From SIG440 sp045596485 (lineage in GTDB: Bacteria > Bacillota > Clostridia > Monoglobales > Monoglobaceae), in the NCBI GenBank assembly GCA_045596485.1, contig JAZOCL010000100.1:1-13220 (forward strand): a stretch of 13,220 nucleotides of DNA, written 5' to 3'. The notes under the pieces were generated by a model, which was given only the letters and a program-made list of their open reading frames with translations, did not search any database and was not told where the DNA came from. Positions 1 to 7,365 of the stretch are shown here, piece by piece; within the stretch, counting starts at the first letter, position 1, and each line of letters begins with the position of its first letter. The position numbers and the translations under genes were made by a program.

Positions 1-58
1 TTTTTTACATATTTGTAACAAAAGTATTAAATTTTCCGTCAGCGCAAATTTTTTCTAA

Positions 59-86
59 TTGCACCAAAAACTTTGTGTTGTAAATT
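59..86 (+). promoter_or_regulatory. Candidate vegetative promoter for the SLH protein gene
   Basis: TTGCAC (59-64) and TAAATT (81-86) are separated by 16 bases, a fair match to a housekeeping sigma promoter. It would give a leader of about 55 bases ending in the strong ribosome binding site AAGAGGAGG (131-139), placed well for the ATG at 147. The flanking 146 bases are AT-rich and hold no other gene. The -10 is imperfect, so this is a suggestion only. Confidence 0.4.
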
Positions 87-146
87 CCTTTTGCCGACAC
101 ACAATAAAAACGAAACATTTTCAAATTTTTAAGAGGAGGAATAAAA

Positions 147-3050
147 ATGTCAAAAAAATTTATTGCCTTTTGTGTGGCGGTTACAATGCTGTTCACATTG
201 GGCATAAATGTTTTTGCTGCAAATGCGGATGTTCGCTTTGCATCAGGTGAAACCGCCGAGATGCTTGAAAACTCCGCAGCAGGAGCTGCAGGCGAAAGCT
301 CTGCGGGAGCTGCTCCCACAGACCAAAGCGAGAGCCAAGGGTCACAAGCTCAGCAGCAAGACGTAAACCAACCGGCGGCAACGCCCCGTGTAACCAGAAC
401 AATGGACAACAGCGAGGCAATCGTTGAACAGAATCAGACAAAAAACAACGCAATGATGAATGAGGAGCTCTTTGAGGGCACAGCCCTTTCGCGTTACAGC
501 AGCAGAAGAGTTGCTCTTTCACCCGACATTCAGGGAACAAAATACGAGGAGGCAGCCGAGGTTCTCGGAGCCTTGGGAATTATGGTAGGTGACGCCGAGA
601 CAGGTGCTTTTCGTCCCGACGACAACATTCTTCGTTCTGAAATGGCTAAGGTTGCTGTATATTCGGTAGGTCTTGAGGATATTGCAATAGGCTCAAACGT
701 TGTTACAAGATTCCCCGACGTACCCTCAAACCATTGGGCAAACGGCGCAATTAACGTTGCAGAGCAGCAGGGTCTTGTTATCGGTGACGACAGGGGAACC
801 TTCCGTCCTGATGACCCCGTGCTTCTTCAGGAAGCGGTGACAATTATGGTGAGAGCTCTCGGTTATGAGCCCGTGGCTATGCAGAGAGGCGGATATCCTT
901 CGGGATATATGGCTGTTGCATCTGAAAACCAGCTTCTCAAAGGTATTTCAGCTCTAGGAAAGAGCGCTGCAAAGCGTGGCGATATTGCGCAGCTCACCTT
1001 TAATGCTCTTACGGTTAACCTTATGGAGCAGACAGGCTTCGGCAGCAATGTTGTGTATGAGGTAGTGGACAAAACTCTCCTTTTTGACAGACTGAATGTT
1101 GAAAAGGCTTACGGACAGATTACTGGAACAAGTGAAACAACTCTCACGGGCGGCAGCACAACTGCAGAAGACCGTGTGATGATTAACAACCAGACCTTTG
1201 TTGAGGGTGAAACAAGAGCAAGAGAATACCTTGGTTATAACGTTGTTTATTATGCAAGAATAAACGCAACAACCGACGAAAAAACCTTGATTCTTGTGAG
1301 ACCTCAGGACAGCAAGAACAACGAGCTGACAATCAACGCAAAGGACCTTGTTTCAGTTACAGGTGACACAGGTGCAAACAAAACGGTAACCTATTGGAGA
1401 GCAGGAACAAACGATTCCACAACAAGAACTGCAACAATTGTGGCAGAGCCTGTTTATATCTATAACGGAAAGTTTATTGAAACCCTCACAAACGACCAGC
1501 TTATACCCACAACAGGTAATCTGATTCTTCTTGACACAGACACAAACAATGTATATGACATTGTGTTTGTGAACCACTTCACAAATCTGGTTGTTGAGTC
1601 TGTATCAACAGTTACAGGCAGAGTTACCGACAAGTATAACAACGGCTCGCTGCTCCTTGACCCCGAAAGCACAGATGTGATGTTCACACTTGTCAAGGAT
1701 GGTGCTGAAATCGAGCCCGCTGAGCTTGAAGAATGGAACGTTATTTCCTATACCGTGAGCCAGGATAAGCAGCTTATTAAGGCATACGTTTCAACAGAAA
1801 GCGTTTTGGGTCGTGTGACACAGGTTACAAAGGACGGCTTCAAGATTAATGACTCTGACACAGTATACAAAAAAGCTGCAAACTATCCCAATGAGATTAA
1901 CCTGAGAGATGAAGGTAGATTCTATCTGGATGTTGAGGGCAATGTTGCTGCCGTTGACCAGACAGCAACATCAACAGGTGCTGCAATCAGAGGTGCATAC
2001 GGCTATCTGACAAATGCGGCAATCACAGGCACAATCGACGAAGTGCTTCAGTTCAGAATATTCACAGCCGCAGGCGAAACAGAGACCTTTGATGGTGCAA
2101 CAAAAATCCGTGTGAACGATGAGTATGGTCTCACATCTGAAGAGGCTCTTGCAAAATTCGGCAAGGACGGCGTGGTAACTCCCCAGCTTATAACCTATGA
2201 GGTAAACTCTTCGGGCAAGCTGACAGGTCTTGACATCGCTGTTGACAACACCCAGACAGGTGCAGTCAACAAGGGAGTGTTCACAAAGAATATTACGGCT
2301 GCCGATCAGGTTTATAAGAGTGCATCAGGTATGCTTGGAAACGTGAAGGTGACAGCAGATACAATTGTATTTGACATTCCTGCAGAGGCAGGCACAGACA
2401 CAACACGTTATGCCGTGAGAAACAACACAATGTTCTCGAACAACACACCCTATGATATTATTGTTTATGACCTTCGGGAGGACTTCTCGGCAGGTGCTAT
2501 AATTGTTACAAGCACAACGGGAATTACCGAAGCCAAATCGCCCATTGTTCTGGTTGATGAAATCGCATCGGCTCAGAATGAGGACTATGGCGCAATCGAC
2601 ATTGTTTACGGTCTTGAAAACTCAAAAGAAGTTGAGCTTCAGTCAACAGACAAAAACGTATTTGCCAAGGGCGACGGACAGACTCTTGAACAGGGCGATA
2701 TATTCCAGTACAGCACAAACGCAAAGGGCGAGGTTGATAAGATTACACTCCTCTTTGACCGAGATGCAAAGGCTACCGAGTTCACAAATACTATCGGAAC
2801 AGACCTGACAACGGTTTATGGACGTGTAACCAAAAAGTTTAGCGATTCTGTGAACGTAAGTGTTAACGGAACAGTTAAGAACTACTCAACTGTGGGTGCG
2901 ACTGTTTATGAATACAATTCGCAGCGAAAGACAGGAAATATTTCTGTTGTGACAGCAGGCGATATTGAGGTATTTGAAGAAGGCAACGAGGTTAGAGTAT
3001 TCATCAAGATTTATGAAGACAGCGTTTCGGAGATTGTTATTGTGAGATAA
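147..3050 (+). CDS. Secreted SLH-domain cell-surface protein
   Basis: This 967-residue protein is probably anchored to the cell wall or S-layer. Residues 1-24 form a signal peptide: MSKK, a hydrophobic core, and a likely cut after VFA. A low-complexity Ala/Ser/Gln stretch follows (about 40-100). Three SLH repeats come next: about 133-175 with GAFRPDDNILRSEMA, 189-241 with FPDVPSNHWANGAI and GTFRPDDPVLLQEA, and a divergent third at about 250-300. SLH repeats bind pyruvylated secondary cell-wall polymers in known cases. The remaining ~660 residues are rich in Thr, Val, Asp and Asn and look like repeated beta-strand modules, for example recurring segments resembling GRVTDKYNNG, GRVTQVTKDG and GRVTKKFSD. 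I recognise no enzyme motif. The start is fixed by an AAGAGGAGG site 7 bases upstream. The gene is monocistronic, with a terminator about 20 bases after the stop. It may be an S-layer or structural surface protein; that role is inferred. Confidence 0.9.
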   Translation: MSKKFIAFCVAVTMLFTLGINVFAANADVRFASGETAEMLENSAAGAAGESSAGAAPTDQSESQGSQAQQQDVNQPAATPRVTRTMDNSEAIVEQNQTKNNAMMNEELFEGTALSRYSSRRVALSPDIQGTKYEEAAEVLGALGIMVGDAETGAFRPDDNILRSEMAKVAVYSVGLEDIAIGSNVVTRFPDVPSNHWANGAINVAEQQGLVIGDDRGTFRPDDPVLLQEAVTIMVRALGYEPVAMQRGGYPSGYMAVASENQLLKGISALGKSAAKRGDIAQLTFNALTVNLMEQTGFGSNVVYEVVDKTLLFDRLNVEKAYGQITGTSETTLTGGSTTAEDRVMINNQTFVEGETRAREYLGYNVVYYARINATTDEKTLILVRPQDSKNNELTINAKDLVSVTGDTGANKTVTYWRAGTNDSTTRTATIVAEPVYIYNGKFIETLTNDQLIPTTGNLILLDTDTNNVYDIVFVNHFTNLVVESVSTVTGRVTDKYNNGSLLLDPESTDVMFTLVKDGAEIEPAELEEWNVISYTVSQDKQLIKAYVSTESVLGRVTQVTKDGFKINDSDTVYKKAANYPNEINLRDEGRFYLDVEGNVAAVDQTATSTGAAIRGAYGYLTNAAITGTIDEVLQFRIFTAAGETETFDGATKIRVNDEYGLTSEEALAKFGKDGVVTPQLITYEVNSSGKLTGLDIAVDNTQTGAVNKGVFTKNITAADQVYKSASGMLGNVKVTADTIVFDIPAEAGTDTTRYAVRNNTMFSNNTPYDIIVYDLREDFSAGAIIVTSTTGITEAKSPIVLVDEIASAQNEDYGAIDIVYGLENSKEVELQSTDKNVFAKGDGQTLEQGDIFQYSTNAKGEVDKITLLFDRDAKATEFTNTIGTDLTTVYGRVTKKFSDSVNVSVNGTVKNYSTVGATVYEYNSQRKTGNISVVTAGDIEVFEEGNEVRVFIKIYEDSVSEIVIVR

Positions 3051-3070
3051 TCTCTGGAAAATTGAAAAGC

Positions 3071-3096
3071 AAAAAGCCGCAGAAAAGCGGCTTTTT
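3071..3096 (+). terminator. Intrinsic terminator of the SLH gene
   Basis: AAAAAGCCGC (3071-3080), loop AGAAAA, then GCGGCTTTTT (3087-3096) form a perfect stem ending in a T-run. It lies 20 bases after the SLH stop codon. The flanking A-run means it could also act weakly on the minus strand. Confidence 0.85.
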
Positions 3097-3162
3097 GTAC
3101 ATAAGCAGTATGAGGGGAAATAAAGAATAAATCACTCCTTCTGTTAAAAACTGCGGCTTTTT
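3071..3162. repeat. 12-bp inverted repeat pairing the SLH terminator arm with a downstream copy
   Basis: AAAAAGCCGCAG (3071-3082) recurs as its exact reverse complement CTGCGGCTTTTT at 3151-3162. The downstream copy is not part of a local hairpin of its own. The repeat could be a relic of a small inserted or duplicated element at the 3' end of the SLH gene. Confidence 0.5.
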
Positions 3163-3170
3163 CAGCTTCC

Positions 3171-3245
3171 TTGGAGAGGGAGCCTTGGGATGCCTTGGCT
3201 CGTACTATGGGGGAGGAGACGCAGTTTTACTGCGACCGGGAGGGA
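3171..3245. repeat. Degenerate hairpin-bearing intergenic repeat
   Basis: This gene-free stretch has a GAGCC...GGCTC inverted pair (3180-3184 and 3197-3201), a GCCTTGG direct repeat (3182-3188 and 3192-3198), and a perfect hairpin CGCAGT-TTT-ACTGCG (3220-3234) flanked by purine-rich GGGGGAGGAG and CCGGGAGGG. The build resembles small dispersed palindromic elements of clostridial intergenic regions. Bases 3246-3329 show nothing I can assign. Confidence 0.3.
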
Positions 3246-3329
3246 AAATGATGTCTTGTTTGTTAGTATCAGAAATCGTGGCAGGAGCCTGTATCAATCT
3301 GATTTTTTTCAAATATACATAGAATTTCT

Positions 3330-3462
3330 TGGTTTCACCATGAATTGTTGCTATTGCAACATAAATTAAATTGCCTTTCAATGCACCGCAGGTGCAATTC
3401 ATGAGCCGTTAGGCTCAATTCATGAAATCGTAGATTTCAATTTGCGCCGTTAAGCAATTCAT
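3330..3462 (-). repeat. Truncated hairpin-array module, orphan copy
   Basis: Read on the minus strand, this is a series of short hairpins joined by ATGAATT-type linkers. In order: TTGC..GCAA (3442-3457, imperfect), GAAATC-TAC-GATTTC (3424-3438), GAGCC-TAAC-GGCTC (3403-3416) and GCACC-TGC-GGTGC (3383-3395). The heptamer GAAAGGC follows (3373-3379), then reversed linkers, GTTGC-AATA-GCAAC (3347-3360), linker AATTCA, and TGGT-GAA-ACCA (3330-3340). The order and the linker switch match module A at 12640-12835. Hairpin GAGCC-TAAC-GGCTC is identical in the two arrays. The last one or two reversed linkers are absent and no four-helix-bundle gene follows, so the copy appears 3'-truncated. It starts right behind the tRNA-Gly terminator. 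Confidence 0.75.
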
Positions 3463-3463
3463 T

Positions 3464-3496
3464 AAAAAAACGACAAGTCAAAACTTGTCGTTTTTT
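3464..3496 (-). terminator. Terminator of tRNA-Gly, symmetric and possibly bidirectional
   Basis: CGACAAGT (3471-3478) and ACTTGTCG (3483-3490) form an 8-bp stem with loop CAAA. The stem has a run of seven A on one side and six T on the other. On the minus strand it begins directly after the tRNA 3' end and finishes in a T-run, as expected for tRNA termination. Confidence 0.85.
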
Positions 3497-3497
3497 C

Positions 3498-3572
3498 TGG
3501 AGCGGAAGACGAGATTCGAACTCGCGACGTTCACCTTGGCAAGGTGACGCTCTACCACTGAGCCACTCCCGC
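3498..3572 (-). tRNA. tRNA-Gly (anticodon GCC)
   Basis: The minus strand gives a full 75-nt tRNA with encoded CCA. The acceptor arms are GCGGGAG and CTTCCGC, the discriminator is U and the end is CCA. The D-arm contains GGCTCAGTGGTAGAGC. The anticodon stem-loop reads CACCTTGCCAAGGTG, so the anticodon is GCC (glycine). The T-arm contains GAGTTCGAATCTC. It has its own promoter just upstream and a terminator just downstream, so it is an independent unit rather than the tail of the folC operon. Confidence 0.97.
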
Positions 3573-3601
3573 AAATATTCAGTTTCTCAACTGCAAAATG
3601 C

Positions 3602-3630
3602 ATTTTACCACAAAGATTTTGGTTTGTCAA
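3602..3630 (-). promoter_or_regulatory. Promoter of tRNA-Gly
   Basis: On the minus strand TTGACA (3630-3625) is followed after exactly 17 bases by TAAAAT (3607-3602). This near-consensus vegetative promoter sits about 30 bases before the tRNA 5' end, just after the folC stop. Confidence 0.85.
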
Positions 3631-3670
3631 TAGCTGAGAGCAAAAAATATAAAAATTTTTGCAGAACATT

Positions 3671-4963
3671 TCATAGACTTTTAAGAATTTCATCAAGGTC
3701 CTTGTAAAGATAGAGTGAACCGCAAAGGATGGTGGGCTTTCTGCTACTTATGGCGGTTAGATATGCCTTCTTCAAATTATCAAAGGGAGCGGCATTGATT
3801 CCAAGAGCCTTGGCGCAAGCACAGACCGCTTGGGGCTCGGCGGCACGGGGGTTGTTTTTTACTTTTACCACAAAAATTTCTGAATTTTTAAGGAGACCGA
3901 AATTCTTGAGGATTTCAAGCTCGCCTGAAATATCCTTGTCGCCCATAAATGCCATAATGAAGGCTGCGCCGTTCCACTCAGGAAAATAGTGGCAGAGGCA
4001 CTTGGCAAGAGCGTTCATTCCGTTTTTGTTGTGTGCACCGTCGTATATGACAACGGGGTTCTCACTGAGAATTTCAAAGCGTGCAGGGTTTTTGGCGGCT
4101 TTGATTCCGCTTTTTATGTGTTCTTTGTCGATTCCCAGAGCCAAAGCTGTTTCAATGGCAATGCAGGCGTTTTCGGGCTGATAAAAGCCTGAAATTCCGC
4201 AGCTGATGCCTGTGAGCTCTGTTTTGTCTGATGCGATATAGTCAAATATTTCGTGAAAGTTGTTAGTTGATTTGATTGAAGGTGTTCTTGCGAAAATCAA
4301 CTTGTTATGCTTGTCACGGCAGACATTTTCAAGGACTGCACGGGCGGCGTTTTGCTGCGGTGCCGAAACTGTGAGACCAAGCTCTCTGCAGTCGGGAGCT
4401 TTTATGATTCCCGCCTTTTCACCTGCAATTTTTTCAATAGTATCGCCCAGATATTCCACGTGGTCGATGTCAATTGAGGTTATAACCGAGGCAAGAGGGG
4501 GAGGGATTACGTTGGTCGCATCCCGAGTTCCGCCCAGACCTGTTTCCAGAATAACCAGGTCACAGCCCTGCTCCTTGAAGTAGCAGAAGGCTGCTGCGGT
4601 CCAGATTTCGAACTGGGTGGGAAGGTCGCCGATTTCATTTTTTACAGCTTTTGCTGCTTCTTCAACCCTGCCGAGAACACGGTTTATGTCGTTTTCGGAA
4701 ATTAGAACGCCGTCAATCGCAATCCTCTCGCATACCGAAATCAGATTCGGTGAGGTGTAGCGACCTGTGCGATAGCCCGCATGGGTAAAAATGCATTGCA
4801 GAAAGCTGCACACCGAGCCCTTGCCGTTGGTGCCTGCAACGTGTATGAATTTTAAATCCTTTTGGGGGTTGCCCAGATGCTTCATCAGGCAGGTTATGCC
4901 CTCAAGCTGAAGGCGGGCGATTGCCTGAAAGCTGTTTGCAAATTTTTTGAAGTCATTATTCAT
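3671..4963 (-). CDS. folC: Bifunctional folylpolyglutamate/dihydrofolate synthase
   Basis: This cytosolic enzyme of 430 residues adds glutamates to reduced folates, which traps them in the cell, and in many bacteria also makes dihydrofolate from dihydropteroate. The Mur-ligase-type ATP site is clear: VAGTNGKGS (P-loop, about 42-50). Further motifs include the SIDIDHVEYLG stretch followed by EKAGIIK, and YDGAHNKNG in the C-terminal domain. Length is normal for the family. I chose ATG 4963 over the in-frame TTG 4969 because GGTAGGG lies at the right distance; that site contains the stop codon of folT, so the two genes are translationally coupled. It is the last gene of the minus-strand operon. 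Pairing with folT under a THF riboswitch points to folate salvage; no folate synthesis genes appear in the window. Confidence 0.96.
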   Translation of the reverse strand: MNNDFKKFANSFQAIARLQLEGITCLMKHLGNPQKDLKFIHVAGTNGKGSVCSFLQCIFTHAGYRTGRYTSPNLISVCERIAIDGVLISENDINRVLGRVEEAAKAVKNEIGDLPTQFEIWTAAAFCYFKEQGCDLVILETGLGGTRDATNVIPPPLASVITSIDIDHVEYLGDTIEKIAGEKAGIIKAPDCRELGLTVSAPQQNAARAVLENVCRDKHNKLIFARTPSIKSTNNFHEIFDYIASDKTELTGISCGISGFYQPENACIAIETALALGIDKEHIKSGIKAAKNPARFEILSENPVVIYDGAHNKNGMNALAKCLCHYFPEWNGAAFIMAFMGDKDISGELEILKNFGLLKNSEIFVVKVKNNPRAAEPQAVCACAKALGINAAPFDNLKKAYLTAISSRKPTILCGSLYLYKDLDEILKSL

Positions 4964-4974
4964 AGTCAAAATCC

Positions 4975-5508
4975 CTACCTTAATTGCCTGAATCGGTCAA
5001 TGTATTTTCTGCCTGAAAGCAGAACTGCTGCCTGAAGAATGGGTTTTATGACCCCTGCTGCTATTCTTGCTGCAAAGGCTGCCGCAAAGGAGGGATACCA
5101 CCCAAAGCCGTATGAAAACAGGGTGGTAACCAGACCCATATCAATGACGAACTGCACCAGCACACAAAGCACCGTGCGAAGAAGGTAACTCTTCCTGGAC
5201 AGGTTGGGCTTGAAGAAAAAGAAGCCGTAAACCGCTCCCGAAATAAATTCAATAAGTGTTATCTGGGGCAAAAAGGGACCCGACGGCGCAAGAAGGCAGT
5301 TGAGAATGTCGCCGATTAGTGCGGTGAGTCCTGCGAAGACAGGACCGAAAAGCGACCCTGTCACAAATACCGAAATAAATTTCAGGGGAATCTTTACCAC
5401 CGTTCCTATGCGAAAGGTGCAGAAGATTGAAAGCAGCGCTGTGATGGCAGTTAAAAGCCCAAGCGTGCAAAGATTTTTTGGTGTAAGAGGCGGAAAAAAC
5501 TTTTTCAT
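4975..5508 (-). CDS. folT: Folate ECF transporter substrate-binding (S) component
   Basis: This 177-residue integral membrane protein matches the FolT type of energy-coupling-factor S components. Its hydrophobic segments start at about residues 12, 41, 62, 82, 108 and 133. Typical features are the early AITALLSIFCTFRIGT segment, VKIPLKFISVFVTGSLFGPVFAG cut by a short loop, and APSGPFLPQITLIEFISGAVYG. The energising EcfA/EcfT modules are shared and usually encoded elsewhere; none is in the window. Specificity for folate is supported by two independent contexts: the THF riboswitch directly upstream and folC 11 bases downstream. Translation starts at ATG 5508 behind AGAAAGGG, which is buried in a hairpin (5513-5549). 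Confidence 0.9.
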   Translation of the reverse strand: MKKFFPPLTPKNLCTLGLLTAITALLSIFCTFRIGTVVKIPLKFISVFVTGSLFGPVFAGLTALIGDILNCLLAPSGPFLPQITLIEFISGAVYGFFFFKPNLSRKSYLLRTVLCVLVQFVIDMGLVTTLFSYGFGWYPSFAAAFAARIAAGVIKPILQAAVLLSGRKYIDRFRQLR

Positions 5509-5512
5509 AAAA

Positions 5513-5549
5513 ATTACCCTTTCTGTAATATAGCTACAAAAAGGGTAAT
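5513..5549 (-). promoter_or_regulatory. Ribosome-binding-site sequestering hairpin of folT
   Basis: On the minus strand ATTACCCTTT (5549-5540) pairs perfectly with AAAGGGTAAT (5522-5513), a 10-bp stem with a 17-base loop. The 3' arm contains the folT Shine-Dalgarno AAAGGG. No T-run follows, so this looks like the expression platform of a translational switch driven by the THF aptamer rather than a terminator. The link to ligand state is inferred. Confidence 0.7.
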
Positions 5550-5570
5550 ATAATGCTTACGAATTTTGCA

Positions 5571-5671
5571 GCAACGGAATGCGGAATCAGCACCGCAAGC
5601 CATTTGGGCTTTTCGTAGAGACAGCAACTTCCCGTCTGTCTCTCACTTAACGCGTTGATTCCTACTTTGCC
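5571..5671 (-). promoter_or_regulatory. THF (tetrahydrofolate) riboswitch, class I
   Basis: On the minus strand the conserved THF aptamer blocks appear in order: GTAGGAATCAACGCGTTAAG, a variable hairpin AGAGACAG...CTGTCTCT enclosing GGGAAGTT, ACGAAAAGCC, GGCTTGCGGTG, then CTGATTCCGCATTCCG. GGAATCA pairs with TGATTCC, and GCAA (5' end) with TTGC (3' end). A further UUACGA...UCGUAA pair just outside (5686-5681 with 5562-5557) may extend the closing stem. It lies between a coiled-coil gene and folT. Known members bind reduced folates and control folT and folE/folC-type genes. I see no convincing promoter in the 18 bases after the upstream gene, so it may sit inside a longer transcript. Confidence 0.93.
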
Positions 5672-5688
5672 TGAATTTTCTCGTAAAA

Positions 5689-6156
5689 TTATTTGAGCTG
5701 ATCTCTGCGCTCCTTGACAATTGTCATACACTGCTCAAGGTCGCGGATTGTTTTTGCAACAACAGACTCAACATTCTCAAGCAGATAGTCGGCATACTGA
5801 TATGACGATGACTTTGCTGCCTGAGCTTCGGCATTTGCTGTCTTTGTGATTTCAGCAGCGGCTGCCATTGCTTTTTTGGTAATCTCGTTTTCGTTGATCA
5901 TTGCAATAATTTTGTCGTTTGCAACCTTGATGAGCTCTTCGGCTTCTTTGTTGGCGTCGTTGATGATGTTGTGACGCTCTGCGTTTATCCACTTTGCCTT
6001 TTCCAGGTCTGTGGGCAGCTTGAGACGGATTTCCTGAATAATTTCGAGAAGCTCCTCCTTGTCAAGCATACAACGACCTGTGAGGGGCACAGACACACCT
6101 TTGTCAATGACTTCTTCCAGCTCGCTTATCAAATCCAATACATCTGTATTTTCCAT
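5689..6156 (-). CDS. Small coiled-coil protein of the coaD neighbourhood, function unknown
   Basis: This 155-residue protein has no signal peptide or membrane segment. The N-terminal part (about 1-50) looks like a short acidic helical unit, ENTDVLDLISELEEVID, followed by VPLTGRCMLDKEELLEII. From about 51 onward it is one long charged and Ala-rich helix that should form a coiled coil, with stretches such as AEELIKVANDKI and EITKTANAEAQAAK. Such proteins are often labelled 'ATPase' or V-ATPase E-subunit-like in Clostridia because of the helix; no nucleotide-binding motif is visible. DivIVA-like scaffolding is another possibility. It follows coaD by 32 bases and has a good AAGGAGG site, so it belongs to the rsmD-coaD operon. 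Confidence 0.85.
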   Translation of the reverse strand: MENTDVLDLISELEEVIDKGVSVPLTGRCMLDKEELLEIIQEIRLKLPTDLEKAKWINAERHNIINDANKEAEELIKVANDKIIAMINENEITKKAMAAAAEITKTANAEAQAAKSSSYQYADYLLENVESVVAKTIRDLEQCMTIVKERRDQLK

Positions 6157-6188
6157 TTTGAGTTCCTCCTTGGTTTTTTATACGGGTT

Positions 6189-6668
6189 TTAATATCCGAA
6201 ACGGCGTTTTATTTGCGGCACCAGCTCACGGGGAACAAGTGCATCAAGGTCACCGTTGTATTTTGCAACTTCTTTCACTACGCTGGAGCTCAGGAACATA
6301 AATTCTGAGCTTGAGGGGATAAACACGGTTTCAAGCTTTTCGAAAAGTGCACGGTTTGTAAGTGCCATCTGAAATTCGTATTCGAAGTCTGACACAGCAC
6401 GGAGACCCTTCACGACGATTGAATAACCGTTGGTTTTCATAAACTCCGCAAGAAGCCCTGAAAACGATATAATTTCAACGTTGGGAAGGTGCTTTGTGAC
6501 ACATTTCAGCATTTCAACCCTTTCTTCAAGAGTGAAAACAGGGTGTTTCTTTTCGTTGATGAGAACCGCAACAATTACCTTTTCGAACATTCCTGCGGCA
6601 CGGGTAATGATGTCAAGATGTCCGTTGGTGCAGGGGTCGAAACTTCCGGGATAAACCGCAATATGCAT
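6189..6668 (-). CDS. coaD: Phosphopantetheine adenylyltransferase
   Basis: This cytosolic enzyme converts 4'-phosphopantetheine and ATP to dephospho-CoA and pyrophosphate, the penultimate step of coenzyme A synthesis. Its 159 residues are the typical length. The nucleotidyltransferase signature is intact: YPGSFDPCTNGH at 6-17, with TNGH matching the T/HxGH site. VVKGLRAVSDFEYEFQMA is the classic mid-protein block, and FLSSSVVKEVAKYNGDL the C-terminal substrate and ATP loop. ATG 6668 lies behind GGAGGG (6680-6675). The stop of rsmD is 15 bases upstream, so the two are co-transcribed, a common pairing in Firmicutes. Confidence 0.98.
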   Translation of the reverse strand: MHIAVYPGSFDPCTNGHLDIITRAAGMFEKVIVAVLINEKKHPVFTLEERVEMLKCVTKHLPNVEIISFSGLLAEFMKTNGYSIVVKGLRAVSDFEYEFQMALTNRALFEKLETVFIPSSSEFMFLSSSVVKEVAKYNGDLDALVPRELVPQIKRRFGY

Positions 6669-6683
6669 ATATTACCCTCCAAT

Positions 6684-7223
6684 TTAAGCCTTGCGCAATA
6701 CAAAAACCGTGGTTTTGCCGTATTTCGCAGTCTTTATTATGTCAAAGTGTTCACGGGTGGGTTCTTCACCCAGATATTCGGATTCTGCAACAATTATGCC
6801 GCCCTCCGAAAGAAGATTGTTTTCTGAAATTTTTTCTATTGACTTTGTAAGTAACCCCGTGTTGTAGGGCGGGTCGAGAAAAATCAGGTCAAACTTTTGA
6901 TTTGTTCGATCCAGATACGAAAGAGAATCGCAAAGCAAAACCTTCGCACGGTCCGAAACCCTTGCAAGGTCAATATTCTTAAGTGTTATGCCGTGTGCAG
7001 CCCTGTTGCTTTCAACAAAAACTGCGTGCTGTGATGCACGACTGAGAGCTTCAATTCCCAGCGCTCCGCTACCCGAAAACAGGTCAAGAACGGACTTTGC
7101 GGGGATATACGGTGAGATGATGTTGAAGATTGACTCCTTCACTCTGTCGGTGGTGGGTCTTGTGTCAAGCCCTGGAGGCGCAATCAATTTCCGGCCCCTT
7201 GCTGAACCTGAAATAACACGCAC
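6684..7223 (-). CDS. rsmD: 16S rRNA (guanine-N2)-methyltransferase RsmD
   Basis: RsmD methylates G966 (E. coli numbering) of 16S rRNA with S-adenosylmethionine. The 179-residue protein opens with the family signature MRVISGSARGRKL, then RPTTDRVKESIFNI. Motif I for SAM binding is DLFSGSGALGIEAL (47-60). The catalytic-region motif is FLDPPYNTGL, with DPPY at about 117-120. The start is the GTG at 7223, required to keep the MRVISG signature; upstream is GGGGTGAGAAT. It is the first protein gene of the minus operon, about 30 bases from the -10 element of its promoter. Confidence 0.97.
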   Translation of the reverse strand: MRVISGSARGRKLIAPPGLDTRPTTDRVKESIFNIISPYIPAKSVLDLFSGSGALGIEALSRASQHAVFVESNRAAHGITLKNIDLARVSDRAKVLLCDSLSYLDRTNQKFDLIFLDPPYNTGLLTKSIEKISENNLLSEGGIIVAESEYLGEEPTREHFDIIKTAKYGKTTVFVLRKA

Positions 7224-7255
7224 ATTCTCACCCCATCATTAAAGCATATATTTAT

Positions 7256-7283
7256 ATTGTATATATTTTGAGAATTTTGTCAA
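7256..7283 (-). promoter_or_regulatory. Promoter of the rsmD-coaD operon
   Basis: On the minus strand TTGACA (7283-7278) is followed after 16 bases by TACAAT (7261-7256), five of six -10 matches. It lies about 80 bases downstream of the 6S RNA 3' end and drives the rsmD operon independently. Confidence 0.8.
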
Positions 7284-7365
7284 GGTTTTTGTTGAAAAAA
7301 TTCTTATCATACACCAAAAATGAAGAGTTTTGAGCCCGTTCGGTTATGAAATTTGCGGTCAAAAC

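Noticed and set aside
3205..3402. Minus-strand 65-codon frame
   Set aside because: It is made partly from hairpin-array repeats and has no domain, no ribosome binding site and no similarity to the four-helix-bundle protein.
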